Positions 36,592 through 45,020 of a stretch of 64,000 nt of DNA are shown piece by piece. The DNA comes from DASSFZ01 sp035283185 (GTDB taxonomy: Bacteria; Chloroflexota; Anaerolineae; Fen-1058), in contig DATEUJ010000179.1 of the NCBI GenBank assembly GCA_035283185.1, positions 1 through 64,000 on the forward strand, in the 5' to 3' direction. The notes under the pieces are model-generated. The model saw only the letters and a list, made by a program, of their open reading frames with translations. It had not been told where the DNA came from and did no database searches. The position numbers and the translations under genes are program-made. The stretch's first letter is position 1, and each line of letters begins with the position of its first letter.

Positions 36592-39450
36592 TTAATCCTC
36601 TGCGAGTTTCAACGAAGCGGCGTTACCTAACTCCGCGCCAGCCTCACTCGCCCGCCGCAGTATGTCCCTCACATCCGCCGGATTCTTCGACACCGCCCAC
36701 GCCCACCGGCCAAACCCGCCGTGCCGATTCACGGCGAGCACCCACTCGTCGAGAAACTCGCGCTTGGTTTGGTCGCGCTGCGTGTCCTGGCCCTTCGTTT
36801 CGAGCGCCAGCAGCGTGCCGCTCTTGAGACGCACCAGGAAGTCGGGGTAATACTTGTGGACGACGCCCTGATAGGTATACAGGATTTCGAAGCCCAGGTG
36901 ATCGTTCTTTACCCATGCAGCAACTAGATCGTTGCGGTCGAGCTCGTAGGCTTCGCTGGCTTCCCACGTGCTGTCGAACACGCAGCGATTGATGTGCGAC
37001 TTGATCGCGTACTCGGACGGCTTGGACGTGTACCACGTGTGCATGTCGCCGGTCGAGCGAATGGGCCGGTCGCGGTCAAACTGTGGCTCGATGGCCTCCG
37101 TGTCATTGATGTTGATCTCCTCCCAGATGTGCTGCACGACCTTGCCCATGTTGAGAGTGATCAGGATGCGTCGCCTGAGATCGTCCTGGTAGAACATCGG
37201 CGGCACGATCTGAATCTTGTCTGAGGCGATGAACTGCTCGACGAGCCGTATCAGTTGCGCCAGCAGGTACTCTTTGTTGCCCTTCCACGTCGGCTGCATC
37301 TGGTCGTACAGATCGCGGGCGGTCTCAAACACGATCTTTTGCCGTCGGTATTTGCGCCCCAATTCCTCAAGGTCGATGCCTGAGATGCGCGTTATATCGG
37401 GGTGTCCCTCGACGATGGGCGCAAGTTCGGCGAGCGTCGCGGTCTGATAGGCGTCTAGCACCAACGGCTTGACGTGCGCCAGGTCGAGACTCAGCGCCGG
37501 CTTGTAGACGTGCTCGACACGGATGATATTCGGCCAGGTGATTTCGTACTGCTGCTTCTCGGGGTCTGGCTCGATGCCGAACTTGGGCTTGGCGACCTTC
37601 GGCACGATCTCGCCGGGGTCTTCGTGCGGCATGAACGTGAACGGCACACCGAAGACGTTGACGTATTCCGGTGCGAACAGGCCCGACTCTGGATCGACCT
37701 CGTAAGACGTGCGGCGCAGCCCGCGACCGACCACTTGCTCGCACAGCAGTTGGCTCGTGAATGCACGTAATCCCATGATGTGCGTCACCGTGCGAGCATC
37801 CCAGCCTTCGGACAACATGCCGACCGAGATCACGCTTTGAATCTGCTCGCCCGCCTTGCCGACCTTGCCGACCGTGTCTACCGTCTCGCGCAGGAGCGCG
37901 GCCTGTTGCCTCTTGGTGAGCTTGCGGGTGGGTTCGGCTTCTTCGTCTTCGCCGTCTTCGCTCTCGGCGACGGGCGTCGATTCTTCTTCCGTCGCGTCGG
38001 TTTCGGCTTCGGCCATCGCCAGCACCTTCGAGTCGATGTGCAGCGTGCGCTTCACGTCGGACAGTTCCTCGACGCGAATCTTGTTGTGGTCGAAGGCGTA
38101 CTTGATGCGCGCCGCCGTCTCGGTGCGATTGGCGACGGTGATCATCACGGGCGGCGTCGGGAAGCCTTCTTTCTCCCAACCACGCGCCGTTTCCAGCCAG
38201 TCCTTGCCCAACAGCGCGTAACCGTTGACGACCAGATCGGGCAGCAGATCGTGGTCTTCGGCTTTGCGGTTGAGATCGTCTGTCACGTCGGGATCGCGGT
38301 AGATGTGATAAAAGCGCGATTTGTAGTCCGCGCTCAACTTGCCGTCGTCGCGGATGACGACGCGCGGCGTTTTCACCAATCCCGACTCAATCGCATCGTT
38401 CAGGCCGAAGTCACTGACGATCCAGCCGAATAGCGCCTCTTCCGAGCCGCGCTTGCCGGTCGAGACGAACGGCGTCGCCGAGAAATCGTAGCAAGTCAGG
38501 ATGCCGCGCGCCTTGTGCAGCCGATCCAGTCCGCCGACCCAGATCGTCGCTTCTTCGACTTCATCCTTGCTCGCGCCGGCCAGCTTGACATCGGGTGACA
38601 CACGCCAGGCGTGATGCGCTTCGTCGTTGATGACGACGAGGTTTTGCGCGTTCGCCATCGGGCCGAGGACATGCCGCGCGTAGGCTTCGTCGCTCATCAC
38701 GCCGCGCTTATCGACCGACCGCTTGCGCGCCAAATCTTTCTCGGTTTCCCATTGCAGCGTGTGCCAGTTCTCCACCAGCACACGGCTTTGATTCAGCCGG
38801 TCTTTGAGGCTCGACGGCACGATGTTGAAGGCGTCGTAGAAGTTGCCGGGGTCGGAAGGGATCAACACCTGCAAGCGGCGCTTGACGGTGAGACCCGGCG
38901 CGACGACGAAGACGTTTTTCGAGTAGCGGGCGTTCTGCGGATCGGTGACTTTGTTGAGCACCTGCCACGCGATCAGCATCGCCATGACGACGGTCTTGCC
39001 TGAGCCGGTCGCCATCTTCGCGCACAGCCGTTTGAACAACCCACCATCGGACGGCATATCGACGCCGACGCGATCCGCCGACGGCGCTTCGCTCATCCAG
39101 ATCAGCGTCTCCATCGCTTCCAATTGGCAGAAGAATAAGCGGCGATCCTCGGCGCGTTCCTCGACGTTGTACCAGTGCTCCAGCAGGCGTTTGGTCGTGC
39201 CACTTGCGCCGGGATAGCCGGCTTCGCACCAGGACTTCACACGCGGGCGGATCGACTCGACCAGCGGGATGGGCACGAAGATGCCGGGGTCTTGCAGCGA
39301 CTTGGCTCCCGGTGTGGCGACGACGTAGCCCGCCGGTCTGCGCCCTTCGGCCTGCTCGAATCGCCCCATCGCCGGATCGTATTTCCAGTACGAGCGCGGC
39401 TCTTCGTAAGGCGAGTTGATGATCAGGTGAGTGATGCCTGCCTGCGCCAT
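36592..39450 (-). CDS. Type III-like restriction endonuclease, Res subunit (BPTD_3080-type)
   Basis: A protein of about 952 residues. A superfamily 2 helicase core has MATGSGKTVVM (Walker A near 148-154), VINDEAHHAW (DEAH near 277-280), a motif like GMLSEGWDA, and QVVGRGLRRT (motif VI). The C-terminus has a PD-(D/E)xK nuclease: PDFLVRL followed by LALETKGQ (Asp about 871, Glu 885, Lys 887). It would translocate on and cut unmodified DNA with the methylase encoded upstream. Start: ATG 39450, one base overlapping the mod stop (TGATG); GTG 39453 is an alternative. The two genes are almost certainly co-translated. Confidence 0.88.
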   Translation of the reverse strand: MAQAGITHLIINSPYEEPRSYWKYDPAMGRFEQAEGRRPAGYVVATPGAKSLQDPGIFVPIPLVESIRPRVKSWCEAGYPGASGTTKRLLEHWYNVEERAEDRRLFFCQLEAMETLIWMSEAPSADRVGVDMPSDGGLFKRLCAKMATGSGKTVVMAMLIAWQVLNKVTDPQNARYSKNVFVVAPGLTVKRRLQVLIPSDPGNFYDAFNIVPSSLKDRLNQSRVLVENWHTLQWETEKDLARKRSVDKRGVMSDEAYARHVLGPMANAQNLVVINDEAHHAWRVSPDVKLAGASKDEVEEATIWVGGLDRLHKARGILTCYDFSATPFVSTGKRGSEEALFGWIVSDFGLNDAIESGLVKTPRVVIRDDGKLSADYKSRFYHIYRDPDVTDDLNRKAEDHDLLPDLVVNGYALLGKDWLETARGWEKEGFPTPPVMITVANRTETAARIKYAFDHNKIRVEELSDVKRTLHIDSKVLAMAEAETDATEEESTPVAESEDGEDEEAEPTRKLTKRQQAALLRETVDTVGKVGKAGEQIQSVISVGMLSEGWDARTVTHIMGLRAFTSQLLCEQVVGRGLRRTSYEVDPESGLFAPEYVNVFGVPFTFMPHEDPGEIVPKVAKPKFGIEPDPEKQQYEITWPNIIRVEHVYKPALSLDLAHVKPLVLDAYQTATLAELAPIVEGHPDITRISGIDLEELGRKYRRQKIVFETARDLYDQMQPTWKGNKEYLLAQLIRLVEQFIASDKIQIVPPMFYQDDLRRRILITLNMGKVVQHIWEEININDTEAIEPQFDRDRPIRSTGDMHTWYTSKPSEYAIKSHINRCVFDSTWEASEAYELDRNDLVAAWVKNDHLGFEILYTYQGVVHKYYPDFLVRLKSGTLLALETKGQDTQRDQTKREFLDEWVLAVNRHGGFGRWAWAVSKNPADVRDILRRASEAGAELGNAASLKLAED

Positions 39451-41999
39451 CACGCTACCTCGATGATTTTCAGGCTCTCGATGCCGCGATCATCGACGAT
39501 CTTCACCGCCGCGCGCTTGTACTTGCCCGCCGCGAACGGCAGCGAGAGCGTGCCGCGATATGCCTCGATCAACTCTTCGTCGATTTCGGCCTTGAGGTTG
39601 CGCGCCAGTTTCGACCAGCCGTCTTTCTCGCCCGACATGGGGAAGAAGACCTGGCGCGGGAACAGGCTGCGCCCGTCGTAGTCGGTGTCGAGCATCCACA
39701 TGGCGATCTTGTCCGTGCCGCCCGATTCGATGCTGCCGGTTTTGGGGTTGTAATAGTCGAAGCCGTGCACTTCGATGCGATATTTGCCCGCGTCCTCGCC
39801 CTTTTTGATCGGCGTCAGCGTCACGTCGGGCTGGCCGATCAGCCAGAAACTCTCGTTGCTGGCGCGCTTCTTCTTGAGGTCGTCGGTCAGCAAGTCGGTG
39901 TTCATCTGCGCTCGCAGCAGAGTGACGCCCGGCCATTCAGTCTCGTCGATGTCTTTGGCCGCTTCAGGGTCAAACTGGAACGCGGCGAAGACGACGAGTT
40001 TGGGCCTGGGCACGAGTTGCTGCGCCTCTTCAATCGCCAGTTCGACCTGCCTCTGTTCGAGCGGCGCGTACTCCGGCCCGAACGAGATCGCCGCGCGTTG
40101 CGGCTTTGCCTCTTTCGTCTCCGCGTCGGCGTGCAGCCAGCGCGTGCCGGGCAACGGCTCGACGCGGCTGAAGTCGATCTTCTGCCCACCCCTGGCGCGA
40201 ATTCCCGTGCGGTACAGTTCGTCGCGCCATTCTGACTGACGCAGTGTCTCGCCGGAGCGCGCGATCGATTCGTCTGCCGGCTGTTCGCCCTCGACTTTGG
40301 CAAGCGGGCGCACCCCCGGTGCGGGAACGGCCTCGACCGTGAACGGCCCGGACACGCGGGCGCGCGAGTTATCGACGAGCGGCTGATCGTACAGCGTCTC
40401 CTGCGCGGGCGGCTCGTTGTTGGCGATAGAGCCTAGCGTAATGTGAGGCACAGTTTTGTATCTGAAACCGCTGTCCACACCTTCATCCACTTGGGCGAGT
40501 TCATAGTAATCGAAAGGCGTTGCCATGAGGCGCTGCTTGGCGAGTGTGATCGCCACGCGCGAAGTGTCGCAAGTGATCCACCTGCGACCCCATTGTTCCG
40601 CAATATAGGCCGTCGTTCCGCTGCCGCATGTTGGATCGAAGACGAGATCGCCGGGGTCGGTGGTCATTAGCACACATCGCTGAATCACTGTATCGAGTGT
40701 CTGGACAATGTACACAATATCCTTAGGGCCTGACATATCGGCCCATAAGGCAGTAAGTGGCGTGACAGGATAATCCTCATGGTACAGTTTGTAGTACAGG
40801 TTATCGCCAGCAGCAAAGATTCTCCTTGCATGGATCAGTGCGTCCATTCCTTCTCTGGTTGTTACCCAGCAACCATTCTTCGGAGGATAGTAAGTGCGAC
40901 CCTGGAATTCCACATGATAATCCATCGACTCGGAATAGCCAGACGGTCTTGGGAGTACGGCGCGAAAGACCTTTGCGCCCATCGGTAGTAACGAGTGATT
41001 CTTGTGTTCCTCTTGCGTAAGTTTTCTTACCGTTCCGTCAGGCAGTTCCAGCCAAGTCCAATTCGGCAAACCTTCAATGTTTTGGTTTAAGTATAGAGTT
41101 CGGAACTTCACCTTGCTTCGGCTTCTGGCATAAAGCATCAGATAGTCATTCATGCGCTCCAGAAGCTTGGCCCCGAACGGCATCGTCTTTTTTCTGAAAG
41201 GAATCAGGCTCACGAAATTCTGTGATCCGAACACCTCGTCCATCAATGTTCGCACAAGATGCACATTATCGTCTGAGATTTGAACAAAGACGCTGCCGCT
41301 CTCATGCAGCAAGTCTCTTGCCAACAGCAGGCGGTCGCGCAGGTAGGTCAGGTACGAATGAATCCCCAACTCCCACGTGTCGCGGAACGCCTTGATCATC
41401 TCTGGCTCTTGGTTGAGGTCGTCGTCCTTGCCGTCCTTCACGTCGCGCTTGTTGACGAACGGCTGAAAGTTGCTGCCGTACTTGATACCGTAGGGCGGGT
41501 CGATGTAGATCATCTGCACCTGCCCAGCCATGCCCTCTTTTTCCAGCAGCGAGTTCATCACCAGCAGGCTGTCGCCCGCGATCAGCCGGTTGCTCCAGCC
41601 GTGACGATGCTTGTAAAACTCAATCGCTTCGCGCAGAGGCGGGTTCTCGGCTTTGGTTTGGAACAGCGACAATTGCTGGTAGGCGTCCTCTTCCTCGCGC
41701 TTGCGGACGGCTTCAATGATGGAGCGCGGATCGATGCGCTCGTGGACGTGCAGCGAGACGGTGTGAACTTCAAACGAGGTGTGCTCGGCCTTGCCGGCCC
41801 ACACCAGTTGCGGGTCGAGGTGCGGGTCGTAGGCGTAGGTCTTCTTGCCGGCCTCGCGGTCGGTGGCGGGCGTCACCAGTCCGACCGGCGGGTTGTTCAC
41901 GCGCTCTTTGCCCTTGTGGTCGTACTGCTCGACAGGTTTCCGGCGGACAGGCACTTGACGCCTGCGGATGGGTCGCTTTGTCTTGGGAGGACGCGGCAT
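39450..41999 (-). CDS. Type III-like DNA methyltransferase, Mod subunit
   Basis: A protein of 849 residues. Motif IV (IDPPYGIKYGS, DPPY at 167-170) precedes motif I (FDPTCGSGTT at 454-463), the beta-class order of Type III Mods and related amino-methyltransferases. The segment between them should hold the target-recognition domain. That stretch (about 40440-41280) is visibly lower in GC than both ends of the same gene, suggesting it was exchanged by recombination. The C-terminal part, about 300 residues, contacts Res in this family. The product methylates an amino group, probably N6-adenine, in a short DNA site. Confidence 0.88.
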   Translation of the reverse strand: MPRPPKTKRPIRRRQVPVRRKPVEQYDHKGKERVNNPPVGLVTPATDREAGKKTYAYDPHLDPQLVWAGKAEHTSFEVHTVSLHVHERIDPRSIIEAVRKREEEDAYQQLSLFQTKAENPPLREAIEFYKHRHGWSNRLIAGDSLLVMNSLLEKEGMAGQVQMIYIDPPYGIKYGSNFQPFVNKRDVKDGKDDDLNQEPEMIKAFRDTWELGIHSYLTYLRDRLLLARDLLHESGSVFVQISDDNVHLVRTLMDEVFGSQNFVSLIPFRKKTMPFGAKLLERMNDYLMLYARSRSKVKFRTLYLNQNIEGLPNWTWLELPDGTVRKLTQEEHKNHSLLPMGAKVFRAVLPRPSGYSESMDYHVEFQGRTYYPPKNGCWVTTREGMDALIHARRIFAAGDNLYYKLYHEDYPVTPLTALWADMSGPKDIVYIVQTLDTVIQRCVLMTTDPGDLVFDPTCGSGTTAYIAEQWGRRWITCDTSRVAITLAKQRLMATPFDYYELAQVDEGVDSGFRYKTVPHITLGSIANNEPPAQETLYDQPLVDNSRARVSGPFTVEAVPAPGVRPLAKVEGEQPADESIARSGETLRQSEWRDELYRTGIRARGGQKIDFSRVEPLPGTRWLHADAETKEAKPQRAAISFGPEYAPLEQRQVELAIEEAQQLVPRPKLVVFAAFQFDPEAAKDIDETEWPGVTLLRAQMNTDLLTDDLKKKRASNESFWLIGQPDVTLTPIKKGEDAGKYRIEVHGFDYYNPKTGSIESGGTDKIAMWMLDTDYDGRSLFPRQVFFPMSGEKDGWSKLARNLKAEIDEELIEAYRGTLSLPFAAGKYKRAAVKIVDDRGIESLKIIEVA

Positions 42000-42044
42000 G
42001 TTTGTATCTCCGTCGAACAGGTTCGCAGGGGAAGTATAGATTGA

Positions 42045-42227
42045 TCAGGTGCGAGGGTCAAACATCTCCCAACGATGGATTGTTTTGACCGTAAAGGCAA
42101 GACACCCAATCACAAGATCGGGGTCTGTGTATCTTTCAATATCGCTTCTGGCTACTTCCCACACAGAGCGGACGGGAGTTGCCCACCTATCCAATAATGA
42201 CGATTTGTTGATTTCTGTCGTCCGCAA
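42045..42227 (-). CDS. Small protein upstream of mod, unknown
   Basis: About 60 residues from TTG 42227, overlapping the end of the next small gene by 41 bases. The sequence, with VWEVARSDIERYTDPDLVIG and a C-terminal FTVKTIHRWEMFDPRT, looks protein-like rather than random. It precedes mod by 45 bases on the same strand. No family recognised; a regulator or accessory factor is possible. Confidence 0.4.
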   Translation of the reverse strand: MRTTEINKSSLLDRWATPVRSVWEVARSDIERYTDPDLVIGCLAFTVKTIHRWEMFDPRT

Positions 42228-42363
42228 CCTTGACTTGCTCTTTCAATATCACGACAGGGCCGACGCCTGCCGAGGTGTAAACCGGGGCATTGCCGCCGAT
42301 CTCTTTACGAATCTCGGTCAGAATATCGATCAACTCGTCAAGGGTGAGTGTTTTGATAGCCAT
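42187..42363 (-). CDS. Small protein heading the restriction-modification operon
   Basis: 58 residues from ATG 42363, preceded by GGAGAA at a good distance. It contains LTLDELIDILTEIRKEIGGN, an amphipathic helix like those in small phage or plasmid proteins that read LTVDELIEKL. The C-terminus is beta-rich. It is the first gene of a probable four-gene minus-strand operon with the 60-residue protein, mod and res. Function unknown. Confidence 0.55.
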   Translation of the reverse strand: MAIKTLTLDELIDILTEIRKEIGGNAPVYTSAGVGPVVILKEQVKVADDRNQQIVIIG

Positions 42364-42592
42364 GCTCTGTTCTCCCGGTGTAAGCCGTAACAAGCCGCAC
42401 TTATCGTGCCGCGCTTCGACCGCGTAGGCCACCGTCCCAGATGTTGCGAGCATCGTGGGACATTTTCTTTGCCTGCTAGTCTATGCCTGATAGAGCAGGA
42501 TGTCAACCGGCTCGACGGCGCGCGCCCGCTTGACGTCTTTGGCCGTGTTGAGTTATCCTGCCTACCGTAGACATCCTCGCGGGAGCCTGCGT

Positions 42593-43759
42593 ATGTCCCT
42601 TACATCACGCGAACGCGTCTTGACCACTCTTGAGCACAAAGAACCTGACCGCGTGCCGATACTTATCGGGACGAGCAATACGACCGGCATCAAGATGCCG
42701 GCGTATCGGCGGTTGAAGCGCCTGCTCGGCATCCAGGCGGAAGACAACTACATCTACGACTGGCCCGAACTCGGCACGGCCGCGCTGGACGAATTGACGC
42801 TTCGGCGCCTGCATGGCGATGCGCGCGGCGTGCTCGATCGTTTTCCGGAGTGGGTCTACCGGCGCAACCAGGCCCGTCCTCCGCACACGACGTTCGTCGA
42901 CGACTGGGGCAGCGGCCAGACGGAGATCGAGCCGGGCGTCTGGTTCCCCGGGCTTCACCCCATGGCGGACGCGACGACGGTCGAGGAGATTGAGAAGTAC
43001 CCCTGGCCCGACATGAATGATCCCAGCCGCGTCGCCCACGTCAAGGAGGCCGCGCGCCGTCTCGCCGAACAAAACCAGTACGCCATCATCGGCACGCCAT
43101 GGCTGCTCTTTCCTTTCGAGCGGGCGTTCGCCATGCAAGGGATGGATAGGTTTCTGCTCAACCTGGGCATGCATCGCGATTTCGCCAGGGCGCTTCTGCA
43201 GAAGATCGCCGGACTGTGCCAGACGTTGATGGGCCATTTCCTGCGCGAAGCCGGCGATGACATCGACATCGTCAAGATCGGCGACGACCTGGGCATGCAG
43301 AATACACTCCTCATCTCACCCAAGATGTATCGCGACATCCTCAAGCCGATCCACGCCGACTACATCGCGTTCATCAAGAGCCGCACGAAGGCCAGACTAT
43401 TCTTCCACACCGATGGGGACGTGTTCAACCTTCTGGACGACTTCGTCGAGATTGGCGTCGATATCCTCAACCCGATCCAGACCTCCGCCGGTAAGATGGC
43501 GAATTTGGAAGAGCTGAAGAAGCGTTATGGCGACAAGCTCACGCTGTGTGGGGCGATTGATACACATCGGATACTGCCGTTTGGCACGCCCGATGAAGTC
43601 CGCCGGGAAGTGAAGCGTGTGATCGACACGCTGGGGCCGGGCGGGGGCTACATGGTCGCCTCGGTGCACACGATTATGCACGACGTGCCGCCAGAGAATA
43701 TCCTGGCGATGGTGGACGCCGTCGAAGAATTCGGGAATTACCCCTCCCGAACGCGCTAG
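42593..43759 (+). CDS. Uroporphyrinogen decarboxylase-family (MtbA/MtaA-like) methyltransferase
   Basis: 388 residues from ATG 42593. The opening SLTSRERVLTTLEHKEPDRVP is typical of the URO-D superfamily. Later come FFHTDGDVFNLLDDFVEIGV, with the H-x-D/G block, and TLCGAIDTHRILPFGTPDEV. This subgroup includes methylcobamide:acceptor methyltransferases rather than true heme enzymes. The next gene but one element downstream is a corrinoid protein, supporting a role in methyl-group transfer from a methylated substrate. The methyl donor is unknown. Confidence 0.85.
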   Translation: MSLTSRERVLTTLEHKEPDRVPILIGTSNTTGIKMPAYRRLKRLLGIQAEDNYIYDWPELGTAALDELTLRRLHGDARGVLDRFPEWVYRRNQARPPHTTFVDDWGSGQTEIEPGVWFPGLHPMADATTVEEIEKYPWPDMNDPSRVAHVKEAARRLAEQNQYAIIGTPWLLFPFERAFAMQGMDRFLLNLGMHRDFARALLQKIAGLCQTLMGHFLREAGDDIDIVKIGDDLGMQNTLLISPKMYRDILKPIHADYIAFIKSRTKARLFFHTDGDVFNLLDDFVEIGVDILNPIQTSAGKMANLEELKKRYGDKLTLCGAIDTHRILPFGTPDEVRREVKRVIDTLGPGGGYMVASVHTIMHDVPPENILAMVDAVEEFGNYPSRTR

Positions 43760-43766
43760 AGCATTT

Positions 43767-43799
43767 AGACTTCCGAAGTCTCCGAGACTTCGGAAGTCT
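43767..43799. repeat. 33-nt perfect palindrome
   Basis: AGACTTCCGAAGTCT (43767-43781), loop CCG, AGACTTCGGAAGTCT (43785-43799): a 15-bp stem eight bases after the stop of the methyltransferase gene. It matches the palindrome inside paralogue 2 at 32369-32401 in length, loop size and most bases. It may serve as a transcription barrier here, but it seems to be a member of a dispersed family. Confidence 0.85.
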
Positions 43800-43827
43800 G
43801 CCTATTGAGTTCGTTTGGGAGGCAGCC

Positions 43828-44487
43828 ATGTCTGAACAGCTCTTGAGCGCCATGCGCCAGTCGATTGTCGATGGCGACCTCGATCAAGCCGAGGCGCTCG
43901 CACGCCAGGCGCTTGAACAAGGCATCGACCCCCTGGTCGCGATCAATCAAGGTTTCGTGCCGGGAATCAACACCGTCGGCGATCAGTTCGGCGCGGGCGA
44001 GATGTACCTGCCCGAGCTGATGATGGCCGCCGAGGCGATGAAGAAAGCCATGGCCGTGCTCCAACCCGAGATGACGCGGCGCGGTGTGAAGCGCCAGTAT
44101 TTGGGCAAGGTCGTGCTGGGTACGGTCAAGGGCGACATCCACGAGATCGGCAAGAACCTCGTCGCCACGATGCTGTCTGCCAGCGGTTTTGACGTTCACG
44201 ATCTGGGCGTCGACGTGCCCTCCGCCCGCTTCGCCGAAATGGCGCGCGAGGTCGACGCAGATATCGTCGGCGTGTCGGCATTGCTCACCACAACCATGAC
44301 CGGCCTGAAGCACGTCATCGACGCGCTCGACGACATGAGGCTGCGGCCCAGGGTTAAAGTGATCGTCGGCGGCGCGCCGGTGACCAGGGATTGGGCCGAC
44401 GAGATCGGCGCCGATGGCTACAGCGAGGACGCGATGGGCGCGGTGGCAGTGGCCAAGAAACTGGTCGGAGTCCCATCCAAGGAGTAA
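43828..44487 (+). CDS. Corrinoid (cobalamin-binding) methyltransferase protein
   Basis: 219 residues: an N-terminal helical cap domain and a C-terminal B12-binding Rossmann domain with GTVKGDIHEIGKN. The D103-x-H105-x-x-G108 motif supplies the lower-ligand histidine to cobalt. Later VGVSALLTTTM and VIVGGAPVT are the other cobalamin contacts. It resembles MtbC/MtaC/DhaC-type methyl carriers that shuttle a methyl group between paired methyltransferases. The preceding gene supplies one partner; a second is not in the window. ATG 43828 follows GGGAGGCAGCC. Confidence 0.93.
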   Translation: MSEQLLSAMRQSIVDGDLDQAEALARQALEQGIDPLVAINQGFVPGINTVGDQFGAGEMYLPELMMAAEAMKKAMAVLQPEMTRRGVKRQYLGKVVLGTVKGDIHEIGKNLVATMLSASGFDVHDLGVDVPSARFAEMAREVDADIVGVSALLTTTMTGLKHVIDALDDMRLRPRVKVIVGGAPVTRDWADEIGADGYSEDAMGAVAVAKKLVGVPSKE

Positions 44488-44501
44488 ACGCCATATTGAT
44501 G

Positions 44502-44530
44502 TTTACGTTTTATCCCCTTTTGGATACAAT
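44502..44530 (+). promoter_or_regulatory. Probable promoter for the pterin dehydratase gene
   Basis: TTTACG (44502-44507) and TACAAT (44525-44530) are spaced by 17 bases and lie about 45 bases upstream of ATG 44574. The local sequence is AT-rich compared with the surroundings. Confidence 0.55.
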
Positions 44531-44573
44531 ACGTCCCTGCAAGATGTTCGCGCCTCAGCCGAGGGAGGTAACA

Positions 44574-44924
44574 ATGGAATCGTTAGCAGGAATGAAGTGC
44601 GTCGCCTGTCGCAAGGGCGAGCCGACGGTCACCGACGCCGAGATCGCCGAGTATCAACCCCAGGTGCCCGACTGGCAAATCTTCGAGCGCGAAGGCATCA
44701 AGCAGTTGGAGCGCGTCTTCAAGCTCCCGAACTTCGCCGAAGCCCTGGCGTTCACCAACCGTGTCGGCGCGCTGGCCGAAGAAGAGGGACACCACCCGGC
44801 GCTCCTCACAGAGTGGGGGCGGGTTAGAGTCACCTGGTGGACTCACAAAATCAAGGGCCTGCACCGCAACGACTTCGTCATGGCCGCGAAGACAGACCGA
44901 TTGCACACAGCTAGCGCATCGTGA
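44574..44924 (+). CDS. Pterin-4a-carbinolamine dehydratase
   Basis: 116 residues, standard length for this family, starting at ATG 44574 after GAGGGAGG. The core has FKLPNFAEALAFTNRVGALA and then EEGHHPALLTEWGRVRVTWW and THKIKGLHRNDF, the conserved HHP and TH...GL active-site elements. It removes water from 4a-hydroxy-tetrahydropterin. No aromatic amino acid hydroxylase is in the window, so its real pterin pathway here is not known. The N-terminal extension contains a CVACRKGEP Cys pair that may bind metal. Confidence 0.9.
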   Translation: MESLAGMKCVACRKGEPTVTDAEIAEYQPQVPDWQIFEREGIKQLERVFKLPNFAEALAFTNRVGALAEEEGHHPALLTEWGRVRVTWWTHKIKGLHRNDFVMAAKTDRLHTASAS

Positions 44925-44927
44925 GGC

Positions 44928-44990
44928 GAGTTCCTTGAGTTCCTTCGGTTCCCTCAGTTCCCTTCTCAGGAACTCAAGGAACTGAAGGAA
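44928..44990. repeat. Nine-base-unit palindromic repeat
   Basis: Four units GAGTTCCTT, GAGTTCCTT, CGGTTCCCT, CAGTTCCCT are followed by three of the reverse type, ending CTGAAGGAA, so the stretch folds into a long imperfect hairpin. It sits between the dehydratase stop and the next gene. Confidence 0.75.
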
Positions 44991-45020
44991 CTTGCGCGGA
45001 TCGGGGCGACAGGAGAACTC

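Noticed and set aside
36592..42363. A novel defence island beyond restriction-modification
   Set aside because: Only res, mod and two small genes are present. I see no additional defence families nearby, so the established Type III-like label is enough.
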